Shown: positions 24,879 to 33,032 of the stretch, in pieces | Position numbering within the stretch: position 1 is the first letter of the stretch | Layout of the letters: every line of letters starts with the position of its first letter | Source of the DNA: Sphingomonas caeni | GTDB lineage: Bacteria > Pseudomonadota > Alphaproteobacteria > Sphingomonadales > Sphingomonadaceae | Assembly: GCF_026013415.1 (NCBI RefSeq) | Contig: NZ_JAPDOK010000001.1 | Location: 313,342-377,341 of the forward strand | Length of the DNA: 64,000 bases | Direction: 5' to 3' | Program-made: the position numbers and the translations under genes | Notes under the pieces: model-generated | What the model saw: only the letters and a program-made list of their open reading frames with translations | What the model was told of the DNA's origin: nothing | Database searches by the model: none

Positions 24879-25496
24879 CGAGCGTGCGTCGGTCGGATTG
24901 AACAGCAGGCAGTGCGAGAAGCGCGCGCGCCAGCCAGCGGTCAACTGCCAGTTCTCGCCCTTGATGTCGTGGATGACGGCCGAGCCGGTCCAGCCGAGCA
25001 GCGTCGGCACGACCAGCCCGACGCCCTTGCCCGAGCGGGTCGGCGCGAATGCCATGACGTGCTCCGGCCCGCTATGGCGCAGATAGCGTGCGCCGGTTCG
25101 CCCGAGGAACACGCCCGTGTCGCGGAAGAGGCCGGCCCGCTCGATTTCGCGGGGTGTGGCCCAGCGAGCCGAGCCGTAGGTCGTGACGTTCCGGCGCTGC
25201 CGCGCGCGCCACAGCGATCCGGCGATCGCCGTCCCGCAACCGACGAAACCGCTCGCCCCCGCAATCGTACCCGCGCGGTCGAAGACGTGGGGTGCATAGG
25301 CGTCGAAATGATACCACCAGGGGAAGATCGCCCAGGGCCGATAGATCGGCCGGCCGAAGAGCGTGAACCACGCCGGCCCCAGCTCAGGCTGATACGCAAG
25401 CTCGGCCGCTGCCCATTGGGTTGCGAACCAGATTCCCGCGACCACGATCGCGAAGACAAGGAGGATCTGACCGAGGAGCAGTTTGGTCGGGGTCAT
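24879..25496 (-). pseudogene. traG: traG (VirD4 coupling protein) N-terminal fragment
   Basis: The first about 206 codons of a TraG/VirD4 coupling ATPase. It has two transmembrane helices (ILLVFAIVVAGIWFATQW and TIAGASGFVGCGTAIAGSLW), VTTYGSARWATPREIERAGL and the Walker A motif APTRSGKGVGLVVPTLLG, then HDIKGENWQLTAGWR and FNPTDARSA. After that the family sequence stops abruptly and the DNA continues as trbG in another frame. Walker B and the rest of the motor (about 400 residues in the family) are absent, so it cannot drive transfer. The fused frame stays open to 24513 but encodes an Arg-rich shadow of trbG. Confidence 0.85.
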
Positions 25497-25706
25497 GCGG
25501 GCCTCCGCCCGCGCGACTCATTCGCTCGGGCTCAGCCGTGAATCTCCGGGAAACTGCAGCCGAAGATCAGACACTCGCTGGGGCACGCGAGCGCCTCTCC
25601 GGGGAAACTCAGTCAGCTCGGCTAAACGCGTCTCTCGTCTGCTCGTCAGTCGTTAGGCGACAATCAGCTTTCGGGCGGCACGACATCTTGCCGCGGTCAA
25701 TGTCAT

Positions 25707-26669
25707 CGTCCGATCACCATATCCGCGCTGACGGGTGCGGGCAAAACACCGATCTTGGCCCAAGCCGTCTCGCTTATCCGGGCACACCTATCGGCGGAGC
25801 CGATCGTCTTCTGGATGTCAAAAGCCAAGCCGGTCGTGGCGCAGACCGGTACGATCATCGGAGACTTCCCGGTATTTCAGGAAGGCGACGTCAATACAGT
25901 GGGCGAAGCCTATGTCGGCTCGCAACTCGTCAATTTGAATGAGCTTGATGGCGCTGGCGCCGTGAGCTGGAAGGTGGAAGGTCATACCAATCCGGTTCGC
26001 CTTCGCTGGCTGGTCAGCACCGCAATAAAAGCGCGCTCGTCACGTGCACTGGCGATCGTCGATCTGAAGGATCAGAAGTTTGACGTCCGGGTGCAAATCG
26101 CGAGCAAGGCGGACAAGCTTGCGGACAAGTTTGCGCAGGAAGTCGTCGAAGCTTTCTACAACCTATCCGATCTCGCCTACGAGAGCGTGAAGCCGTTCAA
26201 GTTCGGAGCCATGCGTGTTCCGAAGAATGCACCCGCGTTCTCGAACGGTTTGTACGAACGATATTCCGGCATGAATAAGTTTGAGCTGGCGTTCGCGCAG
26301 GCGTTGGACAGTTCAGGGGAGCTTTGGCACCGCAATCCGTCGGCCGGCGGATTCTACATTCCGCTCCTCTCTGAGGGCGATACGTCATCATTTTTCCCCG
26401 ACTTCCTCGTTTGGAAAAAGGGGTTAGTCTACTGCCTGGATACAAAGGGTAGCCATCTGCTTTCCGATGCGGTGGCGCGTAAGCTTTTCGATATCAAGGA
26501 AGACAACAAGACGAAGGCGCTGGTCCGCTTCATCACTGAGGGTAGGCAGACGGCCCTGCGGGAGAAGCCCACGAAGGGCGGCTATACCGTGTGGAAGATG
26601 AAAGCCGGCTCCCCCACGGCAGTGCATGTAGCTGATCTGACAAAAGCCGTAGTCGAGTGCCTAAAGTAG
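25707..26669 (+). pseudogene. Helicase/restriction nuclease with motor core deleted
   Basis: A continuous frame (open from 25626; TTG at 25755 is a possible start) that begins with a DEAD/SNF2-type motif I, RPITISALTGAGKTPILAQA, and IVFWMSKAKPVVAQT (motif Ia region). It then jumps to a C-terminal nuclease region: LYERYSGMNKFELAFAQALD, FFPDFLVWKKGLVYCLDTKG. The latter contains PD-x(n)-D-x-K, the PD-(D/E)XK nuclease signature. In full-length relatives several hundred residues carrying motifs II-VI lie between these parts. The join near 25840 keeps frame, so an internal deletion is likely. The nuclease half could still be made. Confidence 0.6.
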
Positions 26670-26990
26670 TGGGCCAGAGCACAACCCCAGACATGCCTTC
26701 GGCCTGACATCTTCTTCGAGTGCCATCTCGCGAATTCACTGCGGCGTAGCGAATCGAATCGCCGCCAATAAAGGCGTAACTATACCGCCCTGCCGGATAT
26801 GGGGGTCGGATACCGAGATTGCACCGATCCCGATTTATCCGCTCTGACGGTACGGGGAAATTTATGGCGGCCGACGGCAGTTCGATCTGAATTCTCATCC
26901 CTGACAAACTTTCGAACGCAAAGTTGACCCTCCGCGTCGTAGGCTGCGATACTCGCCCATAACCGGACTCACCGGCCGATTGGGGGGAAG
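26670..26990. other. Intergenic region before NERD-kinase gene
   Basis: A 321-base gap between two plus-strand defence-type genes. It has lower GC than the backbone, and no protein-like frame was found. The downstream end holds a sigma-70-like promoter (26924-26953) and a purine-rich ribosome site (GGGGGGAAG) before ATG 26991. Confidence 0.5.
26924..26953 (+). promoter_or_regulatory. Candidate sigma-70 promoter for NERD-kinase gene
   Basis: TTGACC (26924-26929) and GATACT (26948-26953) with an 18-base spacer, ending 37 bases before the ATG at 26991. Both hexamers are one or two bases from consensus. Confidence 0.45.
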
Positions 26991-29900
26991 ATGGCCTGTA
27001 AGGTTCGGTATCTTAGCAGCGCGGGTATTCACCATCGGGAAGTGAAGGGCCTGGAAGCCCTTGCGCAGTCCCTGCCCATAAACTGGCTAATCTATGCCTC
27101 CCTGAACGCCTACCCGCCGAACGACAAGCCGATAGAGATCGACGTCATTGCTGTGATGGACGACCGCATCGTCCTACTTGAGCTCAAAGACTGGAACGGT
27201 GTTCTCACCTCCAATGGTGACAACTGGGTGCTGGGGAAATCCCGCCGTGGCCGCTCCCCTGTAACAGTGATCACCGAGAAGGCGCGCAAGCTCAAGACCC
27301 TGATCAGCAACCAGATACCTTCGCTAGGCCGCTTTTGGGTCGATGGTCGCGTGATCCTGACCGGCTCGGCGACGAACGAGTTCTTGCCCGATGCCGAAAA
27401 ACCCTTCGTGCTGTCACTCTCGGAAGCGAGGCTGCTCGGCAACCCAGCGGAGCGAAACCGCATCCTCGGCAAGGTCCAGCTCACCAAGGTCCGTCCCAAT
27501 ATGCTCGTTAAGGACTTTGAGCGGCTCTTCGGCAACACGAAGTACTTTCAGCCCTGCAAGATGACCTGGGACGGATACGAAGTCAGCGAGGAAGATTTCT
27601 ACAAGCATCGGCACGATGTCTGGCGCGAACACAGGGCGCATCGCGCCCGCGACGAACGGGTGAAGGCGCTTTTGCGCCTATGGCGCTTCGATCACCTGCC
27701 GACCCTACTCAACGAGCCCGACGGACGGCGCACGATTGCCGAACGAGAGTCGAACGTGCTCGCCCATCTAGGCGAGGAGCGAAGTTGGATGGCCGAGCGG
27801 GGAATCTTACAGGAGATCAGCGCGCCGGCGGAAGAAATCCTGACCCAGCACCACCAGCTCGTGTCCATCCCAAACGGCTGGACCACGCTACGGCGATACT
27901 TGGGCCGCGAAGGTGCCAACGTCACGGGTGAGCAGCGCGTCGACATCGCGCACGCGCTCGCTTCAATGACGGCGGAACTCCATGCAAAGGGCGTGGCGCA
28001 CCGCGACATAGGAGGGGACTGCGTCTGGATTGGGGATCCCACCAACATGAAGATGACGGGCTTCTTCTCCGCGAGGCTGCCCGGCGAACGGTCTGTGTGG
28101 CAGTTTAGCGACGCCCTCGCCACCTATGCCGAACCGGAACCTGACTGGGGCGTGGAGCCGACCGCGTTCGAGCGCGACGTGAGGAGCCTTGGGCTGCTGA
28201 TGCGTGATCTGGAGGCCTTCGATGGCGGCAATGGCGGGTTGCCTCCGGGATGGGAGGATGTGGTCGACAAGGCGCTTGCCCCGCCTTCCGAGCGCTATCC
28301 AGACGCGAGACTTCTCGCCGAAGCGCTCGGCGAGCTGAAGACGCCGTCGGGACCGGAAGTGGACCAATCACGCCTCGACGGGTTCGAGACCTCGGCCATC
28401 CCCTACGTGGCATACCCAAGCGCCGGCGAGGTCCAGACAAAGGGTCGCGCCTCGCGGTACGAGAGCGGGCCGAAGCCAAAGGGATTGGTCGTCAAGATAT
28501 GGAACGGCGTTACTCGGGGTGACGCCAAACGCGACCACGCACTGCTCGCCATGCTTGAGACGGCCGCCGAGTTGCGGGCGCTCCCGGCGCGCGGCGTCGC
28601 ACCGGTCGTAGACTGCGGCTTATCCCAGGTTGGCCCCTTCGTCGTAACTCGCTTCGTAGAGGGCACGACGCTCGAGACCCCGGCCGACCGGTCGGAAGGC
28701 GATTTGCTCGCGCTGCTCGCTGCTGTGATAGACACCGTGGCAGAGCTCCACCAGCGCGACCTCTCGCACGGTGACCTCCACCCGGCGAACGTCGTGGTGA
28801 GTGACGACGGGATAGTAACGCTAATTGACCTGCTCGACGTCGCACCGCTCGGAGAAGGCCGGTTGCGAAGTCCCGGCTGGGCACCGGCAGATTACGAGCG
28901 GCGCTCCGAGAAGCAAATCGACCGGTTTGCCGCGGCCAAGATGGTGTTGCAGTTCACGGCGGGTCGACCCGAGGTCTCGGCGCGCAACATTGCGGACGCT
29001 GCGCGCACGGAGCTGGCAAGACCCGCGATTGAGACGCTGGACCCGTTGGCCGAGGCCATCGACATCGAACGCCGGCGGCTCCTCGCGCCGCCTCCTCGCG
29101 AGTTCCGCCTTGCTGCCCGCAACCTAGCCGATCAAGTGCTGCAGGGTGACGACGGCCACTTGTGGGTGAAGTCATATCGAAGCGCGTCCGGAGTCGAATC
29201 ATATTTCATCACAGGGCTCAATCAGCGTCTGTTGATCCGGTTCAAGCATGGCGAGATCGATCACATCGAACTCAACGATAGCCGGCTTCAGGAATTGGCG
29301 CAGGGCGTCCCGCTGCGGATGACGCTCTCGCTGACGCGGGGAGAGCCCGGCGGCGGCCAGGCGCTCGTGGAATTTCTGCGCGTAGCGGTTCCGCCGTTGG
29401 AGGCCGATCACCAGCCCACCGCTCCTATCGTTGAGGACGACGACGCGGATGACGCATGGGAGGACAGCCAGGATCTCGGCACCGGCGCAGAGCCGGACCT
29501 TGGTGCGAACGCCGCCTTGCCGCAATTCCCGCTCGACACCATTGACGTGAGTAGGCTCTGGTTGAGAGCTGCGGAGATCGAGGAGGATTCCGTGCTGACG
29601 GTCCGGCTCGACACGCGACTGCCAGACGTGGGGACGGCTGCGATGTTCCGCTACGCGACGCCGCGTCCCTTGGAGTTTGAGGATGACGACACCGTCGAGG
29701 TGAGGCTCGCGCCCGGCGCCGCAGGCAGGCGGCTCGGCTTACTCGATCTTGCAAGGAGCGACGACACCCAACTGGCGATACGCGACATGCGCAACCCAAT
29801 AATGGGTGGCGGGGAGATGGTCGCACTAATCGACCGGCGTGACCGCGTATCGAAGGAGCGCCGCCGGAGGGCAGTCGAGCGGGTGACCGCCCGGAAATCA

Positions 29901-30026
29901 GTTATCCCCCACCTAATCGACTACTTCGATTCGACCCAGGAAGCACCTGAGACAGACTATGACCTCAAGGCAGCCGAGGAGGATCGCCTCATCGTGCCCA
30001 TCTTCCGACAAGCCTCAGCAGCGTGA
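26991..30026 (+). CDS. NERD nuclease-related domain plus two protein-kinase-like domains (C-terminus lost)
   Basis: Protein of 1011 residues. The NERD domain is at about 10-180 (PIEIDVIAVMDDRIVLLELK, with the E-x-D and E-x-K residues). The first kinase-like domain is degenerate: GVAHRDIGGDCVWIGDP at about 333, lacking a clear DFG. The second is more canonical: LSHGDLHPANVVVSDDGIVT then LIDL near 590. A basic tail (DRVSKERRRRAVERVTARKS) follows. NERD plus kinase occurs in BREX-type PglW and in larger proteins that continue into a helicase. Here the family-like sequence ends near DYDLKAAEED and the last 13 or so residues are read through the antisense of the ABC permease 3' end. The original C-terminus was therefore probably deleted. 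Confidence 0.65.
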   Translation: MACKVRYLSSAGIHHREVKGLEALAQSLPINWLIYASLNAYPPNDKPIEIDVIAVMDDRIVLLELKDWNGVLTSNGDNWVLGKSRRGRSPVTVITEKARKLKTLISNQIPSLGRFWVDGRVILTGSATNEFLPDAEKPFVLSLSEARLLGNPAERNRILGKVQLTKVRPNMLVKDFERLFGNTKYFQPCKMTWDGYEVSEEDFYKHRHDVWREHRAHRARDERVKALLRLWRFDHLPTLLNEPDGRRTIAERESNVLAHLGEERSWMAERGILQEISAPAEEILTQHHQLVSIPNGWTTLRRYLGREGANVTGEQRVDIAHALASMTAELHAKGVAHRDIGGDCVWIGDPTNMKMTGFFSARLPGERSVWQFSDALATYAEPEPDWGVEPTAFERDVRSLGLLMRDLEAFDGGNGGLPPGWEDVVDKALAPPSERYPDARLLAEALGELKTPSGPEVDQSRLDGFETSAIPYVAYPSAGEVQTKGRASRYESGPKPKGLVVKIWNGVTRGDAKRDHALLAMLETAAELRALPARGVAPVVDCGLSQVGPFVVTRFVEGTTLETPADRSEGDLLALLAAVIDTVAELHQRDLSHGDLHPANVVVSDDGIVTLIDLLDVAPLGEGRLRSPGWAPADYERRSEKQIDRFAAAKMVLQFTAGRPEVSARNIADAARTELARPAIETLDPLAEAIDIERRRLLAPPPREFRLAARNLADQVLQGDDGHLWVKSYRSASGVESYFITGLNQRLLIRFKHGEIDHIELNDSRLQELAQGVPLRMTLSLTRGEPGGGQALVEFLRVAVPPLEADHQPTAPIVEDDDADDAWEDSQDLGTGAEPDLGANAALPQFPLDTIDVSRLWLRAAEIEEDSVLTVRLDTRLPDVGTAAMFRYATPRPLEFEDDDTVEVRLAPGAAGRRLGLLDLARSDDTQLAIRDMRNPIMGGGEMVALIDRRDRVSKERRRRAVERVTARKSVIPHLIDYFDSTQEAPETDYDLKAAEEDRLIVPIFRQASAA

Positions 30027-30822
30027 ACGCCGAAGCAGCCGAGGCCAGAAGCAGGAGAAGGCAAAGCACCGCACCAAATGGCCAGTTTGCCGTATCCTTG
30101 ATCACTGTACCGATCGCGACAGGGAGATTTGCTCCTCGGGCGCCGCCGAGCGCGTCTGCGGGGAGCGCGCTGGTGAAGCCGGCGATCAGGACTACGACAA
30201 AGCTCGCGGCCACCGCGGGTAGGTTCAGAGGAAGGAGGATCCTGCTTATGATGTGGCCGGGGCGCGCGCCCAGACTTGCGGCGATCGCTTCATATCGGCC
30301 CAGTGTGTTGCTAAGGCTCGCGTAGCAGAGGATTACAGGGACAGTTACCCACGATTGAACGATGCCCAGAGCAGTCGCCTGATCCGAGAACATCAGCCAA
30401 CTCGGATAGGTGTAACCCCAAGAGTGGATCGCAGCTGCGAACGCGCTCGCCGGATCGAGCAAGCCGCGCAATCCGACTAGGCGGAGTACCTCACCAACTA
30501 GAAAGGGCGCCGCGAGTGCGATCAGTACGGGCATGCGAACCGGTTGAGGCAGGCGTAGTATCGCGTAAGCGCTTGCTCCACCAAGCGCGGTAGCGGCCGT
30601 CGCCGCGGCAGCGGAAACCGCTACGCTCTGAAGAAGGAGAGAGAAATAGGTGTCATCCTCGATGAGCCGCGCGTAGTTCGAAAGCGTCAAGGCGGGCGTC
30701 ATGTCATAGTCGGCATATCGCCAGAACGAAATGATGATGAGAAAAAACGTCGGGATCACAACGACGGCGAGTAGCAAGGCGGCGACGACCATCCCCGAAA
30801 GGTTCAAGCGTAGTCGCATCAT
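29989..30822 (-). CDS. ABC transporter permease (spermidine/putrescine type)
   Basis: Integral membrane subunit of 277 residues with six predicted helices (VVAALLLAVVVIPTFFLIII first). The binding-protein-dependent permease loop is EAIAASLGARPGHIISRILL. Family resemblance is to PotB/PotC-type permeases for polyamines or related cations. It starts with ATGATG at 30822/30819, overlapping the stop of an ABC ATPase fragment, with GGTGAG upstream. The 3' end overlaps the end of the NERD-kinase gene on the other strand by 38 bases, at what looks like a deletion junction. No binding protein or intact ATPase is nearby, so the transporter cannot work from here. Confidence 0.75.
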   Translation of the reverse strand: MMRLRLNLSGMVVAALLLAVVVIPTFFLIIISFWRYADYDMTPALTLSNYARLIEDDTYFSLLLQSVAVSAAAATAATALGGASAYAILRLPQPVRMPVLIALAAPFLVGEVLRLVGLRGLLDPASAFAAAIHSWGYTYPSWLMFSDQATALGIVQSWVTVPVILCYASLSNTLGRYEAIAASLGARPGHIISRILLPLNLPAVAASFVVVLIAGFTSALPADALGGARGANLPVAIGTVIKDTANWPFGAVLCLLLLLASAASAFTLLRLVGRWAR

Positions 30823-30890
30823 TCGCTCACCGGAATTAACGAATCTGGGTCGAGCTGGAACGTGACCACCGCCCCGACGCTTGGTGCCTG
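30820..30890 (-). pseudogene. ABC transporter ATPase C-terminal remnant
   Basis: Reading frame GAVVTFQLDPDSLIPVSE then stop, the typical C-terminal TOBE end of PotA-like ATPases. The stop overlaps the permease ATG (ATGA), the arrangement of an intact ABC operon. Upstream the sequence switches near 30890 into the N-terminus of a DegP-like protease in another frame. The nucleotide-binding domain is gone. Confidence 0.55.
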
Positions 30891-31102
30891 ACCACCGCTG
30901 GCGATACGCGCTCGACGAGCGGTGCAAGCGTCAAGCGGCTGAGCGGCACCGTGTCGACGGGGATCGACTGCGCAGTCGCGGCGCGCACTTCGCCGGCGTT
31001 GGACAGCAGGTTCGCAGTTGCGCCGCCGGCGACGCCGCCGGCCAGCGTCAGCGCCACCGCGAGCGCGGGGCGGAGCAAGGGCTGTCGCGAAGGACCCGGC
31101 AT
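30886..31102 (-). pseudogene. DegP/Do-like serine protease N-terminal remnant
   Basis: Starts MPGPSRQPLLRPALAVALTL with a signal peptide or anchor, then TVPLSRLTLAPLVERVSPAV, the segment that begins the protease domain of Do-like proteins. After about 67 codons the match ends and the DNA becomes the ABC ATPase remnant; the open frame continues with unrelated residues to 30836. The catalytic His-Asp-Ser triad is absent. Its position behind two Hsp20 genes is that of degP in stress-tolerance loci. Confidence 0.6.
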
Positions 31103-31167
31103 CAGCACTGCACCCCGAAGAAAGGGCCGCCGATCGGCCCCGTGGTGGAAATTGCCTCGTCCCGCAT
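31102..31167 (-). CDS. Candidate 21-residue coupled leader peptide
   Basis: MRDEAISTTGPIGGPFFGVQ plus Cys, with a strong ribosome site (GGAGGA, seven bases spacing). Its stop overlaps the degP-like start (TGATG). The spacing suggests translational coupling, but a peptide this short with no known family could be chance. Confidence 0.35.
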   Translation of the reverse strand: MRDEAISTTGPIGGPFFGVQC

Positions 31168-31186
31168 CACTCGTTCCTCCGTTTCG

Positions 31187-31363
31187 TCAGTTCCAGCTGC
31201 GCACGACGACCCGGTCGAGTTCGTCATGCCCGTCGGCCACCCATCGCCCGACGCGTTCCGTGCTGGCCTCATAGCTGTTGTCCGCGACGCTTCGTTGCTC
31301 GGGCGCGGCAATACCGCCGTCCTGCAGCGCCGCATCCGGCCGATTCGATTGCTCCTGTTTCAT
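31187..31363 (-). CDS. Small hypothetical protein of the Hsp20 block
   Basis: A frame of 58 codons, MKQEQSNRPDAALQDGGIAA to RVGRWVADGHDELDRVVVRS. It is acidic and hydrophilic with no cysteine. It lies between the first Hsp20 gene and the degP remnant on the same strand. No family was recognised, and the ribosome site is weak. Confidence 0.4.
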   Translation of the reverse strand: MKQEQSNRPDAALQDGGIAAPEQRSVADNSYEASTERVGRWVADGHDELDRVVVRSWN

Positions 31364-31425
31364 TTTCACGCTTGGAAGATGCTGGAGGGAGCGCGCCGAG
31401 GTTCGGCGCGCTCCGGCAGTTCGGG

Positions 31426-31935
31426 TCAGTGGCGCGTGCCGCTGGTCCCGATCGGAATCCTGCGGCCGCGGCTCGCCTCCTGCGACTTCGGCATCCGGAC
31501 GGTAAGCACGCCGTCGCGGAAATCCGCCTCGCATTTTGCCTCGTCGGCGCCGTCGGGCAGCGCGATCGAGCGCTCGAAGCGGCCGTAATAGCGCTCCGAC
31601 CAGCCGCGATCCGTGTCTTGGTGCTCGCTCTTCTTCTCGCCGCGCAGCGTCAGCACGCCGTCGTGGACGGTGAGCTCGACGTCCTTCTCATTGAGGCCGG
31701 GCAGCTCGGCGGTGATGGTGACCTGGTCCTCGCTGTCCTTCACCTCGAGGCTCGGCCAGCCGACGCTGGTGCCGGCGAGCGTGCTTCCGCCGAACAGCGG
31801 CGCGCGGAAGAAGTCGTCGACCAGCCGGTCCATCTCGCGGCGGAGCTGGACGAAGGGGCTGCGCTCTTCCTCGCGGAAGAGGGCGGGCGCCGTGTTCTCC
31901 GGCCGGCGCCACGGAATCAAATCACGTATTGCCAT
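31426..31935 (-). CDS. Hsp20/alpha-crystallin small heat-shock protein
   Basis: Holdase chaperone of 169 residues. The N-terminal region MAIRDLIPWRRPENTAPALF is followed by an alpha-crystallin domain (WPSLEVKDSEDQVTITAELP, GLNEKDVELTVHDGVLTLRG, DGADEAKCEADFRDGVLTVR) and the C-terminal I-x-I/V element (RRIPIGT). ATG 31935 has GGAGATGA upstream. It belongs to the class A-like group with long N-arm and prevents protein aggregation during stress. It is 68 bases behind a second Hsp20 gene. Confidence 0.92.
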   Translation of the reverse strand: MAIRDLIPWRRPENTAPALFREEERSPFVQLRREMDRLVDDFFRAPLFGGSTLAGTSVGWPSLEVKDSEDQVTITAELPGLNEKDVELTVHDGVLTLRGEKKSEHQDTDRGWSERYYGRFERSIALPDGADEAKCEADFRDGVLTVRMPKSQEASRGRRIPIGTSGTRH

Positions 31936-32003
31936 GATTCATCTCCTTGGGTTGCTGGCGAAGAGGTCCGCCGCCCCTGGTGGCGCGGCGGACACGGTTC
32001 GTC

Positions 32004-32498
32004 TTACGCAGCTTCGAGCTGCTTGGCGCCTTCGCCCGTGTTCGAGGACGAATCCTCGATCCGGCGGGCATTGTCGCCGCTCGAGCCGATCGCGATCTTC
32101 CTGGGCTTCATCGCCTCGGGAATCTCGCGCGCCAGCTCGATCGAGAGCATGCCGTCGGCGAGCTCGGCATTCTTCACCTGGACATAATCCGCCAAGCCGA
32201 AGCGGCGCTCGAAGTCGCGCGCGGCAATGCCGCGATGGATGTAGCGGCTGTCGTCGCTTTCCTTCTTGCGGCCGGTGACGACGAGAATGTTCTGCTGCGC
32301 GGTCACTTCGACTTCGTCGGGGCGGAAGCCCGCTACCGCCATGTTGATGCGGTAGCGGTCCTCGCCGTCGCGGACGAGGTCGAACGGCGGATAGCCGTCG
32401 GTGATCTGGGTCGTGAGACCGTTCTCGAGCAGGTCGAACAGCCGGTCGAAGCCGACCGTCGAGCGCCGGAACGGCGTGAAGTCATAGTTGGTCCTCAT
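32004..32498 (-). CDS. IbpA-type Hsp20 small heat-shock protein
   Basis: Protein of 164 residues starting MRTNYDFTPFRRSTVGFDRL, the start typical of IbpA-like Hsp20. The alpha-crystallin domain shows YPPFDLVRDGEDRYRINMAV and AGFRPDEVEVTAQQNILVVT, RGIAARDFERRFGLADYVQV and LSIELAREIPEAMKPRKIAI. The ATG at 32498 has GGAGGA at eight bases. Upstream is a leader with a ROSE-like hairpin that may hold the ribosome site closed at low temperature. The two Hsp20 genes differ in type and may form mixed oligomers. Confidence 0.92.
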   Translation of the reverse strand: MRTNYDFTPFRRSTVGFDRLFDLLENGLTTQITDGYPPFDLVRDGEDRYRINMAVAGFRPDEVEVTAQQNILVVTGRKKESDDSRYIHRGIAARDFERRFGLADYVQVKNAELADGMLSIELAREIPEAMKPRKIAIGSSGDNARRIEDSSSNTGEGAKQLEAA

Positions 32499-32505
32499 AT
32501 CCAAG

Positions 32506-32522
32506 TCCTCCGTTGAGCAACG
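32506..32522 (-). promoter_or_regulatory. ROSE-like RNA thermometer hairpin over the Hsp20 ribosome site
   Basis: On the mRNA, UUGCU (32520-32516) is followed by a six-base loop (CAACGG) and AGGA (32509-32506) of the ribosome site. U-U-(G bulge)-C-U pairing with A-G-G-A is the hallmark of ROSE elements that control rhizobial and other alphaproteobacterial Hsp20 genes. A second hairpin, GAGAGCG-TCC-GCTCTC-like, lies further up in the same 138-base leader. Structure is inferred by eye. Confidence 0.5.
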
Positions 32523-32642
32523 AGTCTATGAAGATGCGTCCGAGAGAGCGGACGCTCTCCATACCGGATCCGTGCCGGCATCCGGCGGCGCTTATCTGGT
32601 TCAAGGTGAACGCGTTTCAAGGCCCCTAGCCATGCGTTTTTT

Positions 32643-33032
32643 TCAACGCTTGTGCGGCGTTCCGGCTACCGGTGCGATGCGGCGTCCAGCGCCGCCAGCA
32701 CGCGATCGAGCATTGCCGGCATTGCTGGCCGCCTTGGGCAGCTCGCGCCGAGCGAACCGCTGAAGCCGGTCGACATCGCGCTGCGGAATGGCAAGCTCGA
32801 CGGGAAGCGCCGGCAGCTGCTCCGGGGGCGTTCCCTGCGCCACTTTTCCCGAGGCGAGGAAATGGTCGAGCAGCCGCTTGCGATCGGCGAAGGTCCAGCC
32901 GAGCGTTTCCAGCTCGGCGGGCGTAACCGACAGCAGCGCCAGCGCGAACTCCATGATGTCGTCGAACGGCAGCACGATGCGCGCGATGCGGCCACCGCGC
33001 TCACGCCAGCGCCGGATCGGACCGCGGTTCAC
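32643..33032 (-). CDS. Hypothetical protein coupled to usg
   Basis: Frame of 129 codons starting with GTG at 33032, overlapping the usg stop (GTGA). The protein-like core is IVLPFDDIMEFALALLSVTP, ELETLGWTFADRKRLLDHFL, VELAIPQRDVDRLQRFARRE. It is probably helical and cytoplasmic. The C-terminal 30 residues are Arg/Ala-rich. No family was recognised; overlap with usg supports real translation. Confidence 0.5.
   Translation of the reverse strand: MNRGPIRRWRERGGRIARIVLPFDDIMEFALALLSVTPAELETLGWTFADRKRLLDHFLASGKVAQGTPPEQLPALPVELAIPQRDVDRLQRFARRELPKAASNAGNARSRAGGAGRRIAPVAGTPHKR

Noticed and set aside
30928..31588. Long plus-strand frames opposite the Hsp20/degP region
   Set aside because: Antisense of clear Hsp20 and protease N-terminal sequence.
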